From Eumeta japonica (taxonomy: Eukaryota > Arthropoda > Insecta > Lepidoptera > Psychidae), in assembly GCA_005406025.1 (NCBI GenBank), contig BGZK01000224.1:310001-374000 (forward strand): 64,000 nt of DNA, given 5' to 3'. Each line of letters opens with the position of its first letter. The first letter of the stretch is position 1. The translations under genes were made by a program, and so were the position numbers. The notes beneath the pieces are model-generated. The model did no database searches and was not told the DNA's origin. It worked only from the letters and a program-made list of their open reading frames with translations. This document shows positions 56,255 through 64,000 of the stretch, one piece after another.

Positions 56255-57920
56255 TTTGTTTGACATTGCCTAAGCGACATGTAATCAGAATGCTTGTAGT
56301 ACATTGTGATTCAACGAAATAAAATTTTAATATTTTAAATTTGGGACCAGATTTACAATTATCAATTTATTTTGTAATTGAACGGGACCTATCTTTGTCC
56401 TAAATTTAAAACTGATAACGGTGGCATCGACAAAGGCACCTAAAATAAAATACGCCATTTAAAGTCATTCTGACTTCCCTCGTTCTGTGATCTATGGCAT
56501 TTCTTTTTAATTTCCTTTACGAAGCCGCCGCTCCGACGGACGCTTCGTGGAATAATCGAAGCGGCCGGTCGTGCATTATTTCGTATTCAAAGGTGCATCG
56601 TCCCTTTGTATTGTTCTAATAGCCGACATCAGTGATGTTATGCTAATATCGGAGTAATTGGAAACGGCGGCGTCTGTCGGCCACCGATACGATGCGCCTT
56701 CGGAATTCTATATTCGTATAGTCTATGGCTTACACCAAATTCGAGCGAGCGCCGAAAATGGCGCGAACGGAGCGTGATATCGATTCGGTTCCGATAAAAC
56801 TAAACTGCTCATAGTTTGTTTGGAGTTGTTTACATCTTTGGTTACGTTAGTGATGTGAAAACGGGAATCGTTCGGTTTGTCTTCGATTTATGTACCGGAA
56901 CTGCCTTTTATTTTTTCGCTGTTCCGGTAGAAGTCGAAATATCCGGCTAGTTTTTCGGATCTTAGTGTTGTTAGTATTACAGTTGAAATAGTAAGCAATC
57001 AGTTCATTTGCATAGTACATACTCTGTAAAATAAGGTATAAAATACGTTTGAATATTAAAAAACTAATGCACAGACAATCTGCAGCCACAGAGTTTCTTT
57101 TCAACCCAAAAATTTTGGCGTATTTTGGGGTAACGGGGTTATGGGACTATCCGAGAAATTAATACACCGAGAAAATCAATATCTCTATGCAAACGTATAG
57201 ATTAGGAGATTGTAACAAAAAAAATGCTTACTCAAAGGATGATTTAATATTTGTGAAGGTAAAAATGGCGATATAACGTTTCCTACAAGAGAAAATGTTT
57301 CATGTTTCCTGTGCTTAATTGAATTAAGTTTTCATTTAAAAATAAAATTCGTCTGTGCAATAGATTGTTTAATTAATATTAACATAAGAATATAGTTTTA
57401 TATAGGCAATATATCTTAACATTTAAGGATGGAACGCTCCAATATGGATTATTTATTAGCGCTATATTCAAGTGGTGGGTCAAAAAAAACTTAAAATTTG
57501 TAAGCTTAGGTTCCTTTTTAGATCTAAGCTAATCACTATATCGGGACTCTTCAAAGATCCTCTTTCCAACAAAAAAATACACAATAAAATAACATAACAG
57601 AATAATAAATATTACATGTAGATATAATTGAGTAATAACTTCTAGTATTGTGCACTTTCAATTTTCAAGATGTCCGACGTTGTTTGGATATTTTTGATTT
57701 GCTGATCTAGATCGGTCGAGTTGTTATCTAAAATGGGATTAGGTTCGGGAGTGGGACAAAAATTAGAATCGAAAACCGGGCCGGGACGTTTATTGAAAGC
57801 GAGATATGTGAATGATGAAAGAATTGTTATAAATGTTGCACAAAACAATTTATGATTACCTAAGCTGGCAGTATTTATGTATCTATGTAAAAAAGATGGC
57901 GCGTGGAGTCCCTCCGCGCG
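56255..57920. other. intergenic with a GC-rich island
   Basis: 56,520-56,800 is GC- and CpG-rich (GAAGCCGCCGCTCCGACGGA; AACGGCGGCGTCTGTCGGCC; GCGCCGAAAATGGCGCG) without a long frame, and may be a conserved noncoding element. The remainder is AT-rich. Confidence 0.35.
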
Positions 57921-57923
57921 GAA

Positions 57924-58316
57924 GAAGTGAAACTTCGTGATGCGGAAATGGAAATAGGAAGGGGTAGAAGTTGCGTTTTTCGTCGCACGTGACAATTGCG
58001 AAAAACAATTGCGAGACAAAATCTACCGACTCACTCTCTTTCTCTCTTCTACTTTCTACCTTTGTCTATATTTCTATCTCTCTCCCTCTTGCGTTGGAAT
58101 ATTGGACGCTACTCGCTGCTAACGCTCGCGCTGGCCTGTACAGGTATACAACTCGCATGCGTTCGAGTGCCACGCATTCCCTCTCGCTCTGTCTCTTTCA
58201 TTCCCCCTCCCCAGGAGCGTTGAGCGTTTAACGCAACAGTGCTTTCATACGCCCTACATGGTAGCGTTAATCGTTTAACGCAACCTTGTTGGAAGTCGCA
58301 TTAGAAGTTTCACTTC
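57924..58316. mobile_element. 393-bp MITE with GAAGTGAAACTTC ends
   Basis: GAAGTGAAACTTCGTGATGCG at the left faces GCATTAGAAGTTTCACTTC at the right. The interior is C/T-rich (CTCTCTTTCTCTCTTC) and has a repeated GTTTAACGCAAC. No transposase. Single-ended relatives appear at 15,050-15,080 and 46,540-46,575. Confidence 0.65.
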
Positions 58317-58319
58317 AAA

Positions 58320-59235
58320 AAAATAGCTTGTTTAATAATACAAAAGAATATATCGTATAATAAATATAATCTGTATTGACATCAAAAGAGGTATTCTGTT
58401 CCATATTCAATCACGTCACGAAATAGACCGGCTCTCACACCTGACAGTCGGGACGTCATTCCATAGCCACCTGCGTAAGCGATAAAAATTTATATTTATT
58501 TTTAAATATCAATAAATTTAACGACATCCTTAGCGCGTCCGCATGCGTTTTAATTGCGTTACGCCACTCATCGAATGCAGTTCGCGTCCCCGGCGGCGCA
58601 TAAAGGCGCTGGCCGGCGCGCGCCGCATTTTAATTCAATGCACCGATAGTGAGTGGCCGGCTTAATTGACTCGTCTTGTCTGTGGCTGTCAATGGCGGCG
58701 TTCGAAATTTGAAAATTGTGAAGCCGCAGATTCGTACGATTTGCTGATTGGAGGGCGCGAAATTAATTTGTTATCAGTATTTAAACTTTCGTGTTTGCCA
58801 AAATATACAGAAAGCTGTTAGCATTTTTTATTCATTTTGTGCTTCTCCCTATCCATTTATATATCTGTCACATAAATAAGGTACTTATATTTATTTAGTT
58901 TTCCTGTAATAAATAGCTTTTATTCTTTTTATTATATAGTACTTAGACAAGGTATACAATGAGCCTTCCGCGTGAATTTAACTGCATTTAACCGCAATTT
59001 AACTGCAGTGAAGACATTATCTCGATTCGAGTAAAAATGATGAAGTAACAGCGATTTTTACTAAAATCGATAGCTCTGCTGAGCAGTCTATAAAAATTCA
59101 TTTCAAATAACGCCCCATTTGCGCAAAGTCATTATTCACTACTACTGCTCGCGGTCAGTCGCAGCTTGCTGTTTTCGTGAACTAGTGACTGGCGAGCGAA
59201 CGCATGTAGGTTTTGTCAAAATATCAGCGTGTTAT
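58320..59235. other. GC-rich island, possible conserved noncoding DNA
   Basis: 58,530-58,720 (CGCATAAAGGCGCTGGCCGG; CGCGCGCCGCATTTTAATTC; CCGGCTTAATTGACTCGTCT) contrasts with AT-rich flanks and is not coding in any frame. TTTAATTCAATGC and CTTAATTGACT look like homeodomain-site text. Confidence 0.3.
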
Positions 59236-59237
59236 AA

Positions 59238-59400
59238 ATACTGCATTGATCCAAAATGTACAAATACTACCAATACAACATTTTACAAACTATTTTTTGG
59301 AGTTCCGAAGACACTAAACTTAAGGAAAAAGTGGTATAATGCTATGAAGCGAGACGATAAAATCCCTATTTCAAACAAGTGTTTTATACTGTTGTGAGGT
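59238..59400 (+). pseudogene. THAP-type zinc-finger exon, broken
   Basis: The frame reads CYKYCIDPKCTNTTNTTFYK, LFFGVPKTLNLRKKWYNAMK and RDDKIPISNK. This is the N-terminal half of a THAP domain: C-x4-C at the start, then (K)LFFxVPKxxxxRKKWxxAMKRDD. The last zinc ligands (C-x2-H, normally in a CCEDHF-like segment) are off frame: TACTGTTGTGAG (YCCE) is present at 59,387 in another frame and His is lost. No start Met is in place (the frame can only begin at TTG upstream). THAP domains bind DNA in transposase (P-element type) and host factors. It is most likely a relic. Confidence 0.6.
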
Positions 59401-59404
59401 ATTA

Positions 59405-60755
59405 CTTCGACGTAACTGTTTATACCTACTTGCACAAAATCTACTATTTGCAATATAAATTTTCAAAAAGAAGCGATTATAAGTAAGTTAGGTAGATAGA
59501 TACATAACTACCTATATACAGACGACCGCGGTCTAGTTCAAAGTCCTTCGTGCTTCTTTTATTGTCTTTGATGTGAAGTAGGACTACTTTAGCCTACTAG
59601 ATAATGTACTAAGTTGGTATCTAATACATGATACGGCTGGTTTCGACATTTTAAGTAAAAATGTAAGTTTACTTATACAGGGCCGTACTCAGGGATACTT
59701 AATTTATCGTACGGTTGTACGAGTTTCATTTCACCATTTGAAATTATAACTAAGTAAGTACTAATTTTAAACTAGTCCAACAGGGCCGTACTCAGGGATA
59801 CAAAATATAGGCTTAAGCGAAAATCGACATAAGTTAAAAATTTAGTCAACATCTCAAGTCGCAAATGCATTAAATATCGTTATGGGTACTGAATGGATTT
59901 AAATAAGTCAGCTTCTAAGTACGTACCCGGACATTACTTAAACTGAATATGACAATTTGACAAGAAGGGACGCGGCAGCAACCCTTACCAACCTAACGTA
60001 ATTTTGATGTCATAAAGATAGCGACTGCATCGTTTTGAGTTTACAGAATTGGTCTGCTGTCGTAGTATCGCCACTTATCGAAACAATCTTTGCGAAATAC
60101 CTGTCCGGAATAAAAACGAAACTTAAATACGTCATTTGATTTGAATTGGCCTTGCCATAATGTTTTTCGCATTATTCCGATAGGTGGCGTGCTCTCAAGC
60201 GTCTTAACCTAATCTGAACTGTGACATTGATCGGACATTAATAACTGTCGCCTTATATTGTTCAACAATTGATACCCCATACCGTGGTATGAACGAGAAA
60301 GAAAAACCTTCCCTACTATACTTGTAGAGGAAGTACCTTAAGCAAATATATTTTAAGATTTTATTTTAAGGGTAGGCAGGTAGGCTTCGCACGGACAGAC
60401 ATAGAGACGTCACTCGAAAAATGGTCGAAGGAGATTCCTAGGACTCTAAAAACGTCATGGGTCACCTCAAACGGATCTGGCGAAAACTTGATTTTCGAAA
60501 ATGAGGGTGAAAACAGTAATTTTCTATTTTTATGATAATTATTTTTCAATTTTATTCAAATAATTGATTCGTTTAGGAGACATTCAAAAATAAAATGGAG
60601 CATTTCAGGAACATGGAAATCGATTTCCGAAAAACAAATTGAAAACAATAACTTCTGAAATGTTTGTTTTCTACCTTTGTGGGAAGATTTAAAAAATAAA
60701 CTATTACATTTAGCAGATATGAGGGAGAAAATGACAGGCGTGTAAACCAATCAAA
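59405..60755. other. intergenic with a repeated CAGGGCCGTACTCAGGGATA
   Basis: The 21-bp phrase occurs at 59,678-59,698 and 59,781-59,801 in the same orientation. A CAGGGCCGTACT start recalls a transposon end. No gene recognised. Confidence 0.4.
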
Positions 60756-61050
60756 TCAAAAAAATCTTGATTTTATAGGTAATGAAATTACACTTGAAAT
60801 ACGTCATTAATAAGTTCTTTTCTACATTACCGCCCATTTCAAATGTTGATTCAACTTGAGAAGAACGGGCGAGAAACTCAAGGACTGCTCTTTTTTACTC
60901 ATCGATACATAATATTGAATGATTAATAATTTAGTACAACACTTAGATGTGACAGAAGCAAACTGATAGCCGAGCAGTTCAATGCCATAGTTTTTTTTTA
61001 ATATGCAGACGCGGTATAATAAATAGCCTTTGCCTTTTAACGAAACGTTT
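60755..61050 (-). pseudogene. 5'-truncated non-LTR retrotransposon copy 5, minus strand
   Basis: The minus strand reads NVSLKGKGYLLYRV, then broken ELLGYQFASV, and KKEQSLSFSPVLLKL, matching the copy at 34,340-34,570 base for base in long stretches (AAGGCAAAGGCTATT; GATGAGTAAAAAAGAGCA). It ends with the 3' UTR text ATTTCAAGTGTAATTTCATT at the low-coordinate side. Its 5' side is cut exactly where the SINE begins. Confidence 0.7.
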
Positions 61051-61247
61051 AAATTCGCGCGGCTGAGTGGTGTAGTGCGTTGCATTCAACCCTGCACGTA
61101 CCGGGTTCAATTCTCACCAAACTACAGCGCATGCTTCGTGGCTCAGGGGCTATGTTAAGCCGTCCCGAACGTTGCCGTATCATCGATACCCTTCATTAAT
61201 CCAGCGTGGGGGGCTTAAGGTCTCAGCCTCATGATTTCAAATAAAAA
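61050..61247 (+). repeat. tRNA-derived SINE
   Basis: GCGCGGCTGAGTGGTGTAGT (A box around 61,061-61,075) and B box GGTTCAATTC at 61,104-61,113, then a tail with TGTTAAGCCGTCCCGAACGT, CCAGCGTGGGGGGCTTAAGG and an AAATAAAAATAT end. This is the best-preserved SINE in the window. Confidence 0.75.
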
Positions 61248-61249
61248 TA

Positions 61250-62150
61250 TTGTGGGAGGGTACGACATAAACAAGGATAACTAAAAAAATATACATAGAA
61301 CTGCTCGTTTCGCCAACAGGCGTATTGATATTCATCGCAGTCGCGGGCGAGCTCGTCTGAGGCGCGCCTCCGTCGGCATTCCGGATCGTAATCTACACCC
61401 TCGCCCGTGGAGAGATTTTAGTGATGCGCTTCTACGATTGATGTCTGTTATCGATTAAACTTTTGACGTAATTGCTGTTTGTCTACTCGCGGTTAAAAAT
61501 TTTAGTTGCGTAATCTAATACACATGCATGGGAATGGAAGTAAATAAATTTAATTTACTCTGGTGTTTGGTTTAATAAAAAAAAATATGTTGTTCTTTAA
61601 CATATTTTATGACAGAATATTGATATTGATATTGAATCTATACTCAGAAGTGCGCAATGCAAAAACTTTAATGACCATTTGATATATTTTTTTAGTTGAG
61701 TTTGCAGTAAGTAATTATAGCGGAATTGTCTTTGGCAATATTTTTTTTACTTGGTGGCCTGAAATATAAAAAATAAATGTTGGACGACAAAAATAGTAGA
61801 TATAATTCAATTTAAGTTTTGCTTGTCACAAATAATTAATGTTTTTTTTTATGGTAAAAACTGTATTGATAATTAAAATTATCCGATGGCATCTGACTAA
61901 ATTTAAACTTACGGTTTCTGGAAAAATTAATAATGGTTAATGGTAATGGTTAAAAAGGGTTTTAAGCAAAAGCCAATGAGAATATAATAAAAATTATATC
62001 ATTCGATAATTTAAAATTCAGCCATTCTTATGTTGATTGTTACTATGAAAACAATATACATAAAACTATCGATAAAAGGCATAGCGGATACTTGTACAAC
62101 CCTAAACTCACCCTTACCGTCACGCGGTCATATCATTGAATTTAGTAAGC
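61250..62150. other. no gene recognised; small GC-rich patch
   Basis: 61,340-61,430 is GC-rich (GTCGCGGGCGAGCTCGTCTG) and noncoding. The rest is AT-rich. Confidence 0.35.
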
Positions 62151-62430
62151 TGTGAATACATTTTAATAAAATTATTTGCCGCTTCAAGTGCGTTCGACTG
62201 CGGCCCTCAGGGGAGATGTGACGTCACGACTTTTGTATTTAAAAGGGACTAGCGAAACGTTGGAAGGAAACCCATTCGATGTTTAAGAGGGTCCGTCGCG
62301 ATTTCATTATAATGTTTGCGAAACATAAAAATAATTTTCATTTCACTCCTCCGGTTTGGGGGTCCTCCCGCTCTAAGGCCTACCGCGATGTGTTTGTGAG
62401 GGTCCTGGCGTATTAATTAAATGCAAATGC
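62150..62430. promoter_or_regulatory. possible conserved noncoding element
   Basis: GC-richer text with ATGTGACGTCACGACTTTTG (a full CRE palindrome TGACGTCA at about 62,219), TTTTTATTTAAAAGGGAC-like and TTAATTAAATGCAAATGCAT (POU/octamer-like ATGCAAAT). No frame is open through it. Composition and motif content suggest regulation; not tested. Confidence 0.3.
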
Positions 62431-62629
62431 ATTAGATGTAGTGACTTTCAGTGCAGTGACTGCAATTGTATTGCGTTTTTTTATATAAGATTTTTAAGGG
62501 GCAAACGAGAATGCGTTAGGCGGCCCAATCACGTGCGTATAGCGTAAATAAATGACGTCCGATAATGGAGACAATTTTAAAGGCCCGTTGGAAAATATAA
62601 AAGATAATTATCAAGTGCATCATTCGACA

Positions 62630-62940
62630 TTTGCTGCGGTAGAGCAAGCCATGCTTTGGCCAACTTGGCTGCAGCACGAAAAAGGACCAGCTGGACCGTT
62701 GAGATCAACACTCTCGCAGAATCAGATGAGAAGTAGCAGCTTCCGCTGTTGCGTTTCGTTCAGTGATTGAGATTTTCGGTGGCCCAAACCCCTTCGTCAG
62801 ATATACCTACAATAAGGGAGTTTTTTGAAGGAAGGCGTGTCGCTCTACCGAGAGGCCGGCAGCGCACTAATGATCCCTTGAGGTTGCGGATGATCATGGG
62901 TGGCGCTGTGCACCAGCCTTCTGTTGACTTGCATGCAAAG
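62630..62940 (+). repeat. retroelement 3' tail remnant
   Basis: GGCCGGCAGCGCACTAATGA, TCCCTTGAGGTTGCGGATGA and TCATGGGTGGCGCTG match the tail family at 785 and 14,601. The preceding 200 bp (GAGCAAGCCATGCTTTGGCC) is probably part of the same relic. Confidence 0.5.
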
Positions 62941-62949
62941 AACATATCA

Positions 62950-64000
62950 AAGTAACGAATTCTAACAAATAAATTTGTTATAAGGCATACAAATATATTA
63001 TTTACAATTTTAAAATGAACAGTTTAAAAGATATTAAAGAGAATTTGAAAAGATCAAGCATTTCCTTTTACCTATAATACAAGAGCCTAAATTTTTCAAA
63101 AAATAATGCGAGATGTAGGACTTCACTCATATAGTTCACAGAAAAATCTAAACGATAATCCTGTTCTTTGACGCCTCCAGGAAAGCGGAGTGCTCATAAA
63201 GAGGAAATGTGTATACATTGTGTTATACGGTTTCAACGAGAAGTAGTTCGATGATTTATAGTGTTGCTCGTTTTCACTGACAAGTAATTCGATAATACAT
63301 AGCACGAAACCCTATACACCCTACCTGGGCTCGCACTTAACCAACTTTTTTTTCAAACTAACTAACCAGCTTATCATTTTGAAATTCCATTTTTGCTTCA
63401 AACATCATTTTTCTTAGCCTATACATACTCGTGCGTTAACGGCGCTCAAGGCGAGGTCGTTTAAGTTGTATAACCAATAATAGATAACTAAAAATGTAAC
63501 AATGTTCCTCTAGTTTGTACAAAATAATACGTACAAATTAACGGATACAAAAACTTGGATACCATGTACCGCCATCTCTGTCAAAGTGCGATATGAATAT
63601 AACTTATAAGTTTTTATAAAAATTTATATATTAATCGTACTACATCTTATAACTTTTTTAAATACAACTAATCGTTACCCGCACTTTACGCTGGACATTC
63701 CGGGTCAAGAAAATAAAAAAAAAATTGTTGAAATGTGCATGGAATTCAAGAAAACAAATGGTTAAAATATACAAGCGATTCTGCGTCGATTGGTCAAAGT
63801 CCCATACTGATACGTTATGTTAATTTTTATTTAGCCGATGCTCGAATTAGCAAAAAAGCCGTTTTCTGTATACGTTCATTTCGGAAAGCTAATCCTTTTT
63901 TTGGACGTTAGTAATAAAACGATTCGTATGTCAATTTAAGGACCTTCACAAACACGTCAAGACAACAATAGTGTCAGTGCAACATAACACCCCATGCTGT
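62950..64000. other. AT-rich DNA, no gene recognised
   Basis: Only short, motif-free frames up to the end of the window. Confidence 0.45.

Noticed and set aside
56076..56273. 65-codon plus frame at the right edge of the palindrome
   Set aside because: It reads through the retroelement tail and a local duplication; not conserved in the left arm.
61050..61247. Functional tRNA gene
   Set aside because: Good A and B boxes, but no cloverleaf acceptor closure and a SINE tail follow; the same applies at 1,090, 16,185 and 20,262.
1..64000. Telomeric TTAGG repeats, rRNA or endogenous viral genes
   Set aside because: None found: no TTAGG array, no rRNA core sequence and no recognisable viral polymerase, capsid or envelope reading frame.

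Overview
This window looks like TE-dense, gene-poor nuclear DNA of a moth or butterfly (Lepidoptera). The grounds are low GC, tRNA-derived SINEs, short copies of non-LTR retrotransposon 3' ends, a cecropia-type mariner transposase relic, Helitron-like ends of the GCGGGCAAAAGCTAG type, and hAT/Tc1 MITEs of kinds known from lepidopteran genomes. I see no complete protein-coding gene, no rRNA, no genuine tRNA gene and no CRISPR array. What is coding-like is single exons or broken pieces: a SANT/Myb-like exon (6.0-6.2 kb, minus), an unrecognised but well-formed exon (33.7-33.9 kb, minus), an endonuclease-fold exon (50.0-50.2 kb, minus), a THAP zinc-finger relic (59.2-59.4 kb, plus), and a weak promoter/first-exon candidate (23.7 kb, minus).

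Layout. 0-10 kb: SINE and retroelement tails, three truncated copies of one non-LTR element, the SANT exon and a dead mariner. 10-20 kb: SINEs, an hAT MITE with target duplication, two adjacent perfect hairpins, the C-terminal part of a repeat-encoded protein, and a diverged tandem array ending in a Helitron-like 3' end. 20-29 kb: the most TE-poor part, with the minus-strand promoter candidate and two MITEs. 29-43 kb: Helitron-like remnants, a possible 5' exon at 31.6 kb, the 33.7 kb exon, a LINE tail nested in a Helitron-like element, and RTE-type reverse transcriptase debris. 44-51 kb: a DUF4817-like helix-turn-helix relic, a 125-bp satellite, a broken charged ORF and the endonuclease exon.

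The dominant structure is a 4.5-kb inverted repeat (51,727-56,248). Its two ~2.2-kb arms carry, in mirror order, a retroelement 3' tail, short ORF segments, a mariner fragment and then opposing arrays of a 47-bp repeat that meet near 54,000. A 157-bp hAT-type MITE sits in the left arm only; the right arm keeps the empty site. If transcribed, the structure would give a long hairpin RNA containing transposon sequence.

56-64 kb: several GC-richer islands that look like conserved noncoding DNA, a 393-bp MITE, the THAP relic, and a LINE tail directly abutting a SINE.

No genes here can be shown to work together. Exon calls rest on reading frame, splice signals and recognised motifs only; no database search was possible, and family names come from motif memory.
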